NCBI RefSeq assembly: GCF_036320965.1
Contig: NC_092228.1
Location: forward strand, 19,591,469 to 19,655,468
Reading direction: 5' to 3'
From: Panulirus ornatus
Taxonomy: Eukaryota > Arthropoda > Malacostraca > Decapoda > Palinuridae
DNA length: 64,000 nucleotides
The notes under the pieces: generated by a model
Told to the model about the DNA's origin: nothing
What the model saw: the letters and a program-made list of their open reading frames with translations, nothing else
Databases searched by the model: none
Position numbers and translations under genes: made by a program
Shown here: positions 46,235 to 58,401 of the stretch, one piece after another
How positions within the stretch are numbered: the first letter of the stretch is position 1
Layout of the letters: each line of letters opens with the position of its first letter

Positions 46235-47543
46235 GATCTGGAGAAGGCATATGATAGAGTTGATAGAGATGCTCTGTGGAAGGTATTAAGAATATATGGT
46301 GTGGGAGGCAAGTTGTTAGAAGCAGTGAAAAGTTTTTATCGAGGATGTAAGGCATGTGTACGTGTAGGAAGAGAGGAAAGTGATTGGTTCTCAGTGAATG
46401 TAGGTTTGCGGCAGGGGTGTGTGATGTCTCCATGGTTGTTTAATTTGTTTATGGATGGGGTGGTTAGGGAGGTGAATGCAAGAGTTTTGGAAAGAGGGGC
46501 AAGTATGAAGTCTGTTGGGGATGAGAGAGCTTGGGAAGTGAGTCAGTTGTTGTTCGCTGATGATACAGCACTGGTGGCTGATTCATGTGAGAAACTGCAG
46601 AAGCTGGTGACTGAGTTTGGTAAAGTGTGTGAAAGAAGAAAGTTAAGAGTAAATGTGAATAAGAGCAAGGTTATTAGGTACAGTAGGGTTGAGGGTCAAG
46701 TCAATTGGGAGGTGAGTTTGAATGGAGAAAAACTGGAGGAAGTGAAGTGTTTTAGATATCTGGGAGTGGATCTGGCAGTGGATGGAACCATGGAAGCGGA
46801 AGTGGATCATAGGGTGGGGGAGGGGGCGAAAATTCTGGGAGCCTTGAAGAATGTGTGGAAGTCGAGAACATTATCTCGGAAAGCAAAAATGGGTATGTTT
46901 GAAGGAATAGTGGTTCCAACAATGTTGTATGGTTGCGAGGCGTGGGCTATGGATAGAGTTGTGCGCAGGAGGATAGATGTGCTGGAAATGAGATGTTTGA
47001 GGACAATGTGTGGTGTGAGGTGGTTTGATCGAGTAAGTAATGTAAGGGTAAGAGAGATGTGTGGAAATAAAAAGAGCGTGGTTGAGAGAGCAGAAGAGGG
47101 TGTTCTGAAATGGTTCGGGCACATGGAGAGAATGAGTGAGGAAAGATTGACCAAGAGAATATATGTGTCGGAGGTGGAGGGAACGAGGAGAAGAGAGAGA
47201 CCAAATTGGAGGTGGAAAGATGGAGTGAAAAAGATTTTGTGTGATCGGGGCCTGAACATGCAGGAGGGTGAAAGGAGGGCAAGGAATAGAGTGAATTGGA
47301 GCGATGTGGTATACCGGGGTTGATGTGCTGTCAGTGGATTGAATCAAGGCATGTGAAGCGTCTGGGGTAAACCATGGAAAGCTGTGTAGGTATGTGTATT
47401 TGCGTGTGTGGACGTATGTATATACATGTGTATGGGGGTGGGTTGGGCCATTTCTTTCGTCTGTTTCCTTGCGCTACCTCGCAAACGCGGGAGACAGCGA
47501 CAAAGCAAAAAAAAAAAAAAAAAAAAAAAGAGAGAGCAGCAAC
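46235..47543 (+). mobile_element. LINE-A copy 17, RT to 3' end, frame fully open
   Basis: It starts at DLEKAYDRVDRDAL and is open to VVYRG at about 47,323 with RQGCVMSPW, FADDTALVAD, KWFGHMERM and a GRP box changed to RERPNWRW. Short 3' UTR, hairpin and a poly-A of about 24 nt. It is antisense to the ceramide synthase gene, inside its proposed intron. No clear target-site duplication; the left flank is A-rich, which hides one. Confidence 0.93.
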
Positions 47544-47870
47544 ATCAAGGCATACAGTAATGGAAAAATGAAGAAAGGTGACCCAGGAGAATCAATGAGA
47601 TGGACAGCTTTTGATTCCAGTATAGTTAACAGTGAGGTGGAGGAACAGCCATCCTATGTATATATGAGCAGTACTCCACACTGTGGCATATAAAATCCTA
47701 GTAGATATGAATCAGCTACTCATAAGAAAAATAATAATTCACCTACACATCACCTCTAACTTTTGGGAAGCAGACATTGTGCAAGTAATCATGTAGGGTT
47801 TCCAGAATGGCATAGATATGTTTATGTTATTACAGGGTTGGATTGTAATGTTTTTAAACTGAATATAGGG
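47544..47870. other. Spacer without recognised features
   Basis: No gene or repeat recognised. Confidence 0.4.
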
Positions 47871-47874
47871 AAAT

Positions 47875-48478
47875 GAATGACTCTTTATCTATCTATATCT
47901 CTGACACTTCTTCCAACTGGAACTCCCTCAAGGAGGTGACCACAGCAACAGAGTCTCCATAACTAGAAACTGCAGTGCCGATTCTTAGCCTTTAGTGCCT
48001 CATCCTTAACTGGTCTCTGGCAGAGGGCAACTCTAGTGCAGTGTTTGCAGAATTTCCTACCTTATGTTCCTACTGACTATTTCTACTTGATGCTCCTACC
48101 TACTAGTTCTACCTAATGTTTTTACCTAATGCTCCTGCCTGAATGTTCCTACCTATTACTTCTATCTACTGCTCCTACCATTTTGCCAAAAGCCTGGGCT
48201 AGTGCAGTGCTCACCGCAGGAAAATCTAGTTATGAAGAATGAGTTCTGTAAGTTCAGTGTTGTCAAAAGTTATGTATCCCAAGGAGAGATTGTAGGTATG
48301 TGGTCAGAATACCAGTAGTCCACATGTGGGTGAGGCAGAAAGAAAAGACAGCTACCTGGGTCACATGAGTGCTGGCTCACTATGCAGCTGTCACTAACCT
48401 TCACAATACCTAGGCATGCAGTGCTGGTAATATAACTCCCTTGTCACTGACTGCCTACCAACTACTACCATTCTGAAT
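47875..48478 (+). repeat. 590-bp dispersed repeat, copy 2
   Basis: Matches the reverse complement of 14,110-14,705 end to end. It opens with a short ATCTATCTATATC run and closes with GACTGCCTACCAACTACTACC. The middle is a degenerate tandem of 15-bp TGCTCCTACCTACTA-like units. No coding capacity. Confidence 0.7.
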
Positions 48479-48509
48479 GACACTCAGACAGATATAGAGA
48501 GCATTGTGG

Positions 48510-50428
48510 TTTTTTTTTTTTTTTTTTTTGCTTTGTCGCTGTCTCCCACGTTTGTGAGGTAGCGCAAGGAAACAGACGAAAGAAATGGCCCAACCCACCG
48601 CCATACAAATGTATATACATACACATCCACACACGCAAATATACATACCTACACAGCTTTCCATGGTTTACCCCAGACGCTTCACATGCCCTGATTCAAT
48701 CCACTGACAGCACATCAACCCCGGTACCCCGGTATACCACATCGATCCAATTCACTCTATTCCTTGCCCTCCTTTTACCGTCCTGCATGTTCAGGCCCCG
48801 ATCACACAAAATCTTTTTCACTCCATCTTTCCACCTCCAATTTGGTCTCCCTCTTCTCCTCGTTCCCTCCACCTCCGACACATATATCCTCTTGGTCAAT
48901 CTTTCCTCACTCATTCTCTCCATGTGCCCAAACCATTTCAAAACACCCTCTTCTGCTCTCTCAACCACGCTCTTTTTATTTCCACACATCTCTCCTACCC
49001 TTACGTTACTTACTCAATCAAACCACCTCACACCACACATTGTCCTCAAACATCTCATTTCCAGCACATCCACCCTCCTGCGCACACCTCTATCCATAGC
49101 CCACGCCTCGCAACCATACAACATTGTTGGAACCACTATTCCTTCAAACATACCCATTTTTGCTTTCCGAGATAATGTTCTCGACTTCCACACATTCTTC
49201 AAGGCTCCCAGGATTTTCGCCCCCTCCCCCACCCTATGATCCACTTCCGCTTCCATGGTTCCATCCGATGCCAGATCCACTCCCAGATATCTAAAACGCT
49301 TTACTTCCTCCAGTTTTTCTCCATTCAAACTTACCTCCCAATTGACTTGACCCTCAACCCTACTGTACCTAATAACCTTGCTCTTATTCACATTTACTCT
49401 TAACTTTCTTCTTTCACACACTTTACCAAACTCAGTCACCAGCTTCTGCAGTTTCTCACATGAATCAGCCACCAGTGCTGTATCATCAGCGAACAACAAC
49501 TGACTCACTTCCCAAGCTCTCTCATCCACAACAGACTTCATACTTGCCCCTCTTTCCAAAACTCTTGCATTCACCTCCCTAACAACCCCATCCATAAACA
49601 AATTAAACAACCATGGAGACATTACACACCCCTGCCGCAAACCTACATTCACTGAGAACCAATCACTTTACTCTCTTCCTACACGTACACATGCCTTACA
49701 TCATCGATAAAAACTTTTCACTGCTTCTAACAACTTGCCTCCCACACCATATATTCTTAATACCTTCCACAGAGCATCTCTATCAACTCTATCATATGCC
49801 TTCTCCAGATCCATAAATGCTACATACAAATCCATTTGCTTTTCTAAGTATTTCTCACATACATTCTTCAAAGCAAACACCTGATCCACACATCCTCTAC
49901 CACTTCTGAAACCACACTGCTCTTCCCCAATCTGATGCTCTGTACATGCCTTCACCCTCTCAATCAATACCCTCCCATATAATTTCCCAGGAATACTCAA
50001 CAAACTTATACCTCTGTAATTTGAGCACTCACTCTTATCCCCTTTGCCTTTGTACAATGGCACTATGCACGCATTCCGCCAATCCTCAGGCACCTCACCA
50101 TGAGTCATACATACATTAAATAACCTTACCAACCAGTCAACAATACAGTCACCCCCTTTTTTAATAAATTCCACTGCAATACCATCCAAACCTGCTGCCT
50201 TGCCGGCTTTCATCTTCCGCAAAGCTTTTACTACCTCTTCTCTGTTTACCAAATCATTTTCCCTAACCCTCTCACTTTGCACACCACCTCGACCAAAACA
50301 CCCTATATCTGCCACTCTATCATCAAACACATTCAACAAACCTTCAAAATACTCACTCCATCTCCTTCTCACATCACCACTACTTGTTATCACCTCCCCA
50401 TTTGCGCCCTTCACTGAAGTTCCCATTT
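48510..50428 (-). mobile_element. LINE-A copy 18, linker, full RT and C-terminus, two nonsense codons
   Basis: The copy starts in the linker (MGTSVKGANGEV) and carries the complete RT and C-terminus. The frame is intact except for GGA-to-TGA near 49,700 (in SFYRGCK) and CGA-to-TGA near 49,015 (in FDRVSN). Short 3' UTR with a hairpin that has CACG and TGTG changes, and a poly-A of about 20. A local 8-bp duplication (CCCCGGTA) occurs near 48,720. Confidence 0.93.
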
Positions 50429-50939
50429 CTATACAATTCAACTAGGTTACTGCTTACCCATTCTGAGGTGCAGATCAGGTCCAAACTTAGAGAGGAAATA
50501 CGTTTCATACAAGTAAGAGACATTGGTATTGGGAGAAAGGGAGGAAAAGTGAGTTAAAGCAATCTAAGATTGATTAGGGTTAGAATCAGAAGATTGTTCA
50601 CTCAGATATGAGTGTAGGTGATGGGACACAACCCTGAGGAGCAACACAGCTGATACAATAGGATGGAAAGTCACTCCATTTACAACTCTTGCAATGGAAA
50701 GGTCAGATGAGATATTATGCACCTGGGAAGAGAATGAAGCAGAAAAACTACAAGATGGAAGTTTAAAAAGCACAGGTTTATGCCACAACCTATCAAATGT
50801 TATGGGAACATTGATGGCTATGACAAGATTTGACAAAAGTTTCATCAAAATCAAAGGAAGAGGAGAAATGAGTCACACTGGAGAAATCCCTACCAGAAGA
50901 CATAGCAGTGCAGTATCCAAACTGGTGATCAAATGGAGG

Positions 50940-51545
50940 GAATGGGGTTCTAAGTGTAATGATTGTGAGACACGAGTTGTGTATGAAAATGTAAAGAAGG
51001 TGAATGGGTTGCAAGTGAAATGTCTGTGGATAATATGTAGTGTAAGGAGGCTGATTGAGTATATGATGATAAGGAAAGAGAGAGGTGTGGCAGCTGGAAG
51101 ACTATGGTTGAGATAGCTGAAGAAGGTTTGATGAAATGGTTTGGACATGTGGACAGAATGAGTGAGTGGAGATTGACAAAGAGGATATATATGTCAGAAG
51201 TGAAAGGGCCACAGAAAGATGAGACCAAATTAGAGATGAAAGTATGAAGTGAATAAAATTTTGAGTGCTCAGGGCTTGAACATCCAGGAGGGTGAAAGGC
51301 ATGTAACAGGGTAAACTGGCGTAATGTGGTATACAGGGTGCAAAGTGCTGTCACTTAACTAAACCAGGGCATGTGAAGCAGCCGAGGGGAAGCCATGGAA
51401 AGGTGTGTGGTGCCCGATTGTGGCTAAGGGGCTGTGATTTTGGTGCATTGCATATGACAGCTAGAGAATGAGTGTGAAGGAAGGAGGCCTTTTCTTCACC
51501 TGTTTCTGGTGCAACCTTGCTAATGTGGAGCTATGAACAAGTATA
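50940..51545 (+). mobile_element. Diverged LINE-A-like C-terminal fragment nested in the Jockey-like copy
   Basis: Plus-strand blocks: LQVKCLWIICSVRRLIEY (as LEMRCLRTMCGVRWFDRV), then VEIAEEGLMKWFGHVDRMSE, TKRIYMSEV, and the long-type 3' UTR with a worn CTGTTTCTGGTGCAACCTTG hairpin. Frameshifted throughout. Confidence 0.75.
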
Positions 51546-51939
51546 AAGAAAGAAAAGAGAAAAGAGATAGAGAAGAAGAAGTTTCAAATACTTAGGATAT
51601 AGCAAAAGTAAAAGCAATAGGGGAATAAAATGATTATAGGAGATTCTTTACTTAGGGATGGACTGCACTAAAGCATGTTTCCAAAAGAAAAGTCTGAAAT
51701 TCTAGACAAGCAAAATAGGTGAGCACAAATCAAGGCAAACTTAGAGGCACACTCATATCGAATCAAAGGAGGTATGCCATCTGGGCCATACATCTTGTCC
51801 ATCTGGAGCTGGGAGAATATTTGGAAAACCCTGCACAAGGAGAATACAGGAGATGGCATAGGTTCCGTGGGAGGAGACAAAGGCAAAGGATCAGAAGCAG
51901 AATCATCCATAGTTGATTTAGAATAACTTAAGGTATCAA

Positions 51940-52165
51940 AGAGAGTATATGTATATGTGTGTATGTCTGTGTATGAGTATGTATGTGTATGTCTGTGTAT
52001 GTGTATGTATGTATATGTTGGTATGTATATGTATGTATATGTGTGTGTAAGGGCATTTATGTGTATATATGTGTATATGAGTGGATGAGACATTCTTTGT
52101 CTGTTTCCTGGCACTACCTCACTGATGTGGGAAACAGCGATTAATTATGATAAATAATATAGATC
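51940..52165 (+). mobile_element. LINE-B type 3' tail nested in the Jockey-like copy
   Basis: A GTATATGTGTGTATGTC-rich stretch leads to the hairpin CTGTTTCC...GGGAAACAG with loop segment GCACTACCTCACTG, then ATTAATTATGATAAATAAT. The outer stem is fully paired. The loop contains CTACCTCA at 52,114-52,121. Confidence 0.8.
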
Positions 52166-53159
52166 AAAAAGAGTGGTTTTATCTGTTGCAGAGTTAGCTA
52201 AAGACTGATGGTGGAAGAGAGGAGGAGAGGTTGAATGACAAAAGTTATGGCGGTTTTTTGATGAAGATCCAAAATGGTTTTTCAGTAGAAGAAACTATCA
52301 AATCAACACACATTCTATTAGCGATGTTATTCTTGACTCTACAAGGAACAACTCTGCAGTGCTTCTGAGGTCAAACAAAATCGAGTGTATTTCAGGGGAA
52401 GGGAAGAGTCTCATGGTCCACCACACTCTGTCCTTTACATGACAGGCATCAGAGCAGGAGTGATCAAACTAAAACTAGGGATAGAAAGATATAGTAGAGG
52501 ATGGGATCTGAGACTCCAACCCAGCCAAAAGAATGTCTTCTATGCATTCAACACAATATGAGACATCCTAGCCGGTAAAGAAGTACAAGTCCCATGGTAA
52601 GTCAGTGAAGAAGCCTCAATCAAACTATCACTGCACACTTAAATGATGCTAAAGCTGGTATTTTGAAGGAAGGAAAGAGGGTGGGCATGCCCAATTAGAA
52701 GAAACAGAAATAAGATTGTGACTGTAGGATTCCATGGGGTAAGAAATAGTGTGGCTGTAATGAAAGGACCAAATGTAGAGACAGTGTGTTGGAAGGGTGG
52801 GCATGACAGTCGGGAACTTGTGCTCAGTTTGATTATAATCAATCTACTGCATATCATTAAGAAGGAAAAATGGGATGACCTCAGCTCCAACAGGTTCATC
52901 CCAGGTAGAGCCTAACCAATCATTAAAGTGAAAAGTGAATTCCTGAGTAGAGGATTTCACTGCATGGACGTGAAGACAGCAGGAAGTCATATAGTCAGAG
53001 TTGTAGATAGTTTGAGAACTGAATGAAGATACACAAAGCATGACAGCAAAGTTATAGAGAGTATCAAGGACTTCAACTTCTTTGTTGTAGTTCCTGATGC
53101 CCTTTAGATGGCCCTCAGAGATGATGACCATACATTAGTAAGATCATACATCATTCATT

Positions 53160-53640
53160 AGTCAATCTACCCTTGTCACAGCCACACTCATGATCAGGGA
53201 GAAGCCTGTAAGTCTCAAGGTGTTTAATCAAAAAGCACATTCCTTCAAAACATGTTGACGATTGCAATCTGGTTCCTAAATCTTGATTGCATCTGGAAGG
53301 AATGTGCTTCTTTGGACTGTGCAAAGAGAGGTTATTTGGAGGTGCATAGGATTAGTAAGAAGAATGACAAAGGGTGGAGTTTGAAGGGAAAAAAGCCCAA
53401 AAGAACTGTTCTCTCATTAGGAAAGACAGCTTCAACATTGTTGGAACAGAAAAGTGAGGGAACAGTAGCAGAACAGAATAGATACTTCTGGCTTAAGGCC
53501 TGAGAGACCTATCAGACTGTCAAAGAAAATGGTGTCCCTCTTTTTTTGGATACTGTCTACGAATGGTCATGACTGACATGTGGTATGATTTTGGTAGAAA
53601 AGAACTGTTTCAGAGGCCAGGTATCCTGAGAGCATGTCTA
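53160..53640. other. Spacer with a 14-bp inverted repeat
   Basis: AAGCACATTCCTTC and GAAGGAATGTGCTT are separated by about 50 bp near 53,235-53,315. The short plus-strand open frame that follows is not recognised. Confidence 0.4.
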
Positions 53641-54320
53641 CTACCATAAGTGTTTCACAAATTACTACTAACATCACATCCAATACAACACCGCCATAAC
53701 GAGTACCATCACAACCAACACGTAAACTACTCCAGGTAAAATTACCATTTCGGACATCGTCATGGGAACTGGGGTTTTGGGTGGGGAAAATTACTTTAAG
53801 TAATGATTTGTAATAGAAATGAATGTCAGAATCGTTTAAAATACATTAAAAACAATTTCAACTAAACCCAACTTAACAAACTCAACCTAAGATTCGTTGG
53901 ATGGCCGAAATGGCGATATTCCCCAACCTAATCCTACCAAAACCTTACCGTAATATTGCGACTGTAACTTTCACCTTCGTTATGGATGCCTATAACTCAC
54001 CCCTAATCATTCAAGGTTTCTCTCACCATCACCGTCACCCTAATAACTCGCCCTTTATCATTTAAGGTTTCCATCACCATCACCCCATGCCCAATGATAA
54101 CTAAAGCTACACAAATACCTTTGCTATCACCCTCATCACTCCAATATAACCACATTCATCACTATAACAGATCTCACACCCTCGCCGCCATTATATAACA
54201 ACTTTAACAACTGTGACCATCCTTACAAGGCAACCACAACCATCACCATTCATCAATACCATCACTTCTTATCATCATTACCACACCTAAGTCCCGGAAT
54301 TATCATTTCCACTCTACCAC
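53641..54320. repeat. Degenerate CAC/ATC-rich low-complexity DNA
   Basis: Many CATCACCATCACC-like phrases on the plus strand without a strict period. Like 45.06-45.6 kb. No gene. Confidence 0.65.
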
Positions 54321-54915
54321 CACCATAATTGCCACTCCCCATGTGAAGGACGTTTGGTATATCTAGTGAATTTAGGGACTTTAAGTCTAGTTTAGGTTAG
54401 GTTTGTGGTGTTTAGGACATGCAGCGAATTTCGGGATTTTAATTAAGTCTTGGAATCCGCTGGATCTTGGGATCGGTAACAACACCCAACCACCATTCAT
54501 CATCGTTCCATTTGCACTAAAGATGCCATAGTATTATACAAGTTGTGGCATCAATACCTACGTTGAAGTGCATGAGTCACTCTTCTCTAGGTTGGATTCT
54601 GGGGACGTAGAAATTTTACTTTAGTTGGATGAATAAAATATACTATTTCTCTAAACTCCAGTTTAGGGAAGTGTGTTGCCATCATACAATAATCGTTGTA
54701 AAGGCTCTTTTCGACTATTTTTCAGAATTCTCAACTTCTACATGAAATTCTAGAAAATGTTCAGGAGTTTATAATCGACTTCTTGACTACACGACACATA
54801 TAGTAGAAGGAAAACGTAACGCCGTCATCGTTCTACAATGAAGTAAGTGAGCACCTCTTAAAATGCTTCTCTGTACCTTGCATCATCTTTTCTGTAAATC
54901 GTTTCTCTACCGAGT

Positions 54916-54918
<3 letters not shown>
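54321..54918. other. Spacer without recognised features
   Basis: No gene or repeat recognised. Confidence 0.4.

Positions 54919-54966
<48 letters not shown>
54919..54966. repeat. (AT)n microsatellite
   Basis: About 48 bp of pure AT. No LINE junction here. Confidence 0.95.
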
Positions 54967-54968
<2 letters not shown>

Positions 54969-57150
54969 CTGAGTATCGTTCTAACTTGTTAGTCACTACA
55001 TGTAGTCAAAACTGCTAAAGAAATATCAGGTGTGATGAGGGGTTTTCCTCCCTTGTCCGGAACACAACATGCAAAATAAAAATTGAATACTTATGTTTGA
55101 TTAAGAAAATATTTTGTTAACTGTTCCTCACGAAAGTACGATTCTTAAGGGTAACTTTAAGACCTCAACAGTAAAGTTTACATCATATGCTAGGCCATCA
55201 CACACAAGGGTTGTTCTGTCGTGCTCAAGAAAAACCTTACACAGGTTAATAACTCGGTCTGCTTAATTTTAGACTGAGTTGGGTTACTTGTTACAACAAA
55301 TGTATGTACAATATTTATGTTCAGTGATCCCGGACACTGCTGTATGGAGCACAACATTATGTACATCTGTTGGTACGCAGCAGGAACAGTGATCATGGCG
55401 TTTTCCTATGCAGTAAAGCGCGGTCTAGGTCGTGGGCTTCGCCACAGTGCATTAAGAATTATGGAAATCACAAAAATTCTGTGTCTCATCGTGCGTCTGC
55501 AACACTTAACCTCTGATCAAATGGAGTTCAAACATGTAACACATCATTTTGTTACAACGGTGGTGTGTTAACACGCACATGTCATTTTCCCCTTAACTTT
55601 CCAGTGACCTTTTACCCACAATTTAATGGTCAAGAGACGTTACAGCGTATATAAACATAGATTTCCAAGTCATTAAACTTTGTACAATACTGCAGATATT
55701 GTTCTCTTCATCTTTGCAAGTTGTGACCAGTGGAGAAGGCCAATGAACTTCTCAATGCAACCAGACCACAGGCATTAACAGTAACTCCCAAATTTCAAAT
55801 GATTAAACGAAAAAAAAAAATTATGTGAATTTCTCTACAAGTTAAGGTTCGGTAAAATCTAAAACATCGCTTATATACAGGATTTTGTGCCTCTGGGGTT
55901 TACCTGCACTGGGCGTGTTAACATCCTAACCTCATTATGTTCATAACTGGCGTATGCATTGCTATCATTCGAGGACCAGGTCACGTGACCCGGCACAGGA
56001 GACTTTGGACCGCTATGTATGTATGTTCCACTACACGAACGAGCACAAGTTCCCATCACCTTTGCATGTCTGGCACCACCAATATATATGATTATCGTCA
56101 TTTCGTGTATCATTCGTCACGACATGAGTTACTAGGATAATATAGATGCTTCAGCAGTATGTTGAAGATGTCTGACAATTTCAATGAGCTCTTTTGAAAA
56201 GGCGAGCGGACCGCTTAGCAACATGGAATGGATTGGTTTAGAGTGTCATTTGACAGTTGCCTTCGCCATCGTGTGCCCCTGTGCACGAACTATTTATCAT
56301 CATCCATATCTTCCAAATTTATGACTCGCATAACGTGAATCTTTGTGTGTTTCACTGGATCGTCATATACTCTGCTATAGGTCATTGATAACCTACCGCA
56401 GTACACATTTCCTACTTTGAATGCTTTACTAAATGAGATCAATTTCAGCAGAGAGTATCAGGTAGAGTTGCATGAAATAGTGTTTATCTTCAGGGTCATG
56501 CAGGGATGGAGAGCCGAAGTGTATATGGATCAGGAGTGGCCATTATCGACAGCAGCAGAAATGGAAAACGGTCAGTTTAAGATGAAAATGTGAGGGTTAC
56601 GTGGTATACAGAAATAACAAAGCACACTTTTTGTTTTTTAATGATCGTATGGCCACGTAGAATGTTTTTTTCAAGAAGATATCTAGCAGTACAATACATG
56701 AGGAGACAGATACAAGGAGATAATAGATTAATGTTTGGAATATTTCAGATGAAAATGTTTGAGGATGAAGTCCATGGAAGCGTTGTGTTGGGCAAGGGTG
56801 CGCAAGAAGCTGATTTCACTTGAATCAACTTAGAGAATCAAGTGAAAAGTAAAAAAACCTGTTTTATAAGTGTGAAAATCATGCTTCACTTTAACATTGG
56901 GTAGCTGAAAAGTACCTAAGTCACCCCATAGTGCTGGGAACAGAGACAGCTGTAAGAATAACCTCTCGTACTGCAGACTGTTACAACACTAGAGACACCT
57001 CTGCCATTCCCAGTATCTACCCTACGCAATATCACGCTGAGCAATACTGTACGGTGGAGAGCCACTACTTGAAGCTGGACTGATATGTAGGTGAGGAGCA
57101 GCAGCAGGGTAAGAGAGAGTAGGGTAGGTGAAAAACACTGCAAGACGCAG
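54967..57150. other. Unique-looking DNA, no gene recognised
   Basis: Only short open frames, none with a recognised motif, including the 84-codon plus-strand frame at 55,317-55,571. This is intron DNA on the proposed ceramide synthase model. Confidence 0.45.
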
Positions 57151-57159
57151 GCTACTTAC

Positions 57160-57237
57160 CATCGTGTTGTTGTCCATGTAGTGCTGGGTGAAAGGCTTGA
57201 GCAGCTCATCCACGTATCTCTTCATCATCATGGCCAT
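57160..57237 (-). CDS. Proposed first coding exon of the ceramide synthase gene
   Basis: On the minus strand an ATG in strong context (AGGATGG: A at -3, G at +4) opens 26 codons, MAMMMKRYVDELL...MDNNTM, ending in a consensus donor GTAAGT. Codon choice (CTG, CTC, AAG, CAC, GAC, AAC) is more GC-rich than nearby DNA, as expected for coding sequence. The exon ends in phase 0, and the main ceramide synthase exon starts in phase 0 after a good acceptor, so joining them gives 393 residues, a usual length for animal ceramide synthases. The intron would be 12,365 bp. Open sequence continues upstream of the ATG to a stop (with ILWRWFES), so an earlier start by splicing is possible. It could also belong to another gene. 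Confidence 0.5.
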
Positions 57238-57299
57238 CCTGCCAACAAGACCTTCTTCTTTCTTCTCCTTACACTCTTGACTCTTGCTTTCAAACCACC

Positions 57300-57500
57300 G
57301 CCATAAAATAATGCTCAAAAATACGCCATAAACCTTTGGACGGTCGGGTGCCAGGGAGGCTCAATGAGTGAGGGAGCGAGCGTCCACGTGGCGATTACAG
57401 CCGCTACAAATGCCTTACTGATTGTCAGCCCCGAACCAGACTTCCCCTTATCAGTTCCAGTTACAACTCCCAGCCTGTACACGGAGGGTGTTCACACTGC
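57300..57500 (-). promoter_or_regulatory. Candidate promoter/5' UTR of the ceramide synthase gene
   Basis: A locally CpG-containing stretch upstream of the proposed first exon includes the palindromic E-box CCACGTGG at 57,384-57,391. No TATA box is evident at a convincing distance. Only position and base composition support this. Confidence 0.2.
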
Positions 57501-57519
57501 TCACCTCTTCTCAACCTTA

Positions 57520-57522
<3 letters not shown>

Positions 57523-57604
<82 letters not shown>
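57523..57604. repeat. (AT)n microsatellite flanking the SINE-like element
   Basis: About 80 bp of pure AT at the 3' (hairpin) end of the element. Confidence 0.95.
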
Positions 57605-57608
<4 letters not shown>

Positions 57609-57811
57609 GCGTGAGCGAGGTAGTATCAAGAACAGAGAGGACTGAGCCTAAGGGGGAAAATCCTCACTTGGTCTCCTTCTCTGTTCCTTCCTTTGGAAAA
57701 GTAAAAACTGAAGGGGAGGATTTTCTGTCGCCCGCTAACAACCCTTTTTAGTCGTCTTCTACGACATACAGGGAATACGTGGGAAGTATTCTTTCTCCAC
57801 TATCCCCAGGG

Positions 57812-57815
<4 letters not shown>
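57605..57815 (-). mobile_element. SINE-like element sharing both ends with LINE-A
   Basis: Read on the minus strand, its 5' part (GAATACTTCCCACGTATTCC, then GTAGAAGACGACTAAAAAGG, then AAATCCTCCCCTTC) matches the leader of LINE-A copy 12 (GAATACTTCCCACGCATTCC, GTAGAAGGCGACTAAA, AAACCCTCCCCTCC). Its 3' end (CTTGATACTACCTCGCTCACGCGGG) matches the LINE 3' hairpin module. Nothing from the LINE coding region is present. It is about 210 bp and flanked by (AT)n on both sides. It is best explained as a non-autonomous partner of LINE-A. I see no clear tRNA-type A/B boxes. Confidence 0.7.

Positions 57816-57870
<55 letters not shown>
57816..57870. repeat. (AT)n microsatellite
   Basis: AT run at the 5' side of the SINE-like element. 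Confidence 0.95.
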
Positions 57871-57872
<2 letters not shown>

Positions 57873-57908
57873 CAGTACGTCAACAGTGGTGCGCGTGATT
57901 TAGTATTT

Positions 57909-58317
<409 letters not shown>

Positions 58318-58397
<80 letters not shown>
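58318..58397. repeat. (AT)n microsatellite
   Basis: About 80 bp of AT between the two units of the 150-bp repeat. Confidence 0.95.
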
Positions 58398-58400
<3 letters not shown>

Positions 58401-58401
58401 G

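Larger units (their letters stand above)
50440..53150 (-). mobile_element. Jockey-like LINE, endonuclease and RT pieces, decayed
   Basis: The minus strand shows, in element order: an endonuclease block FHFNDWLGSTWDEPVGAE with FFLLNDM (52.84-53.13 kb), an RT block GPDGIPPLIRYECASKF...LFCLSRISDF (51.67-51.83 kb), and ITFDRLWHKPVLFKLPS...VVNGVTFHPI (50.56-50.85 kb), which corresponds to the FDRVWHxxLL.KLP...VVNG blocks of Jockey-type RTs. All are full of stops. Two plus-strand LINE pieces are nested in it. Confidence 0.7.

Noticed and set aside
46235..47543. A functional LINE gene in copy 17
   Set aside because: The frame is open but lacks the endonuclease and the N-terminal half of the RT, so it is a truncated insertion.
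53252..53503. 83-codon plus-strand frame
   Set aside because: No recognised motif and no splice or start context that stands out.
54390..54410. Telomere-like TTAGG repeats
   Set aside because: Only two neighbouring TTAGG-like words occur; no array.
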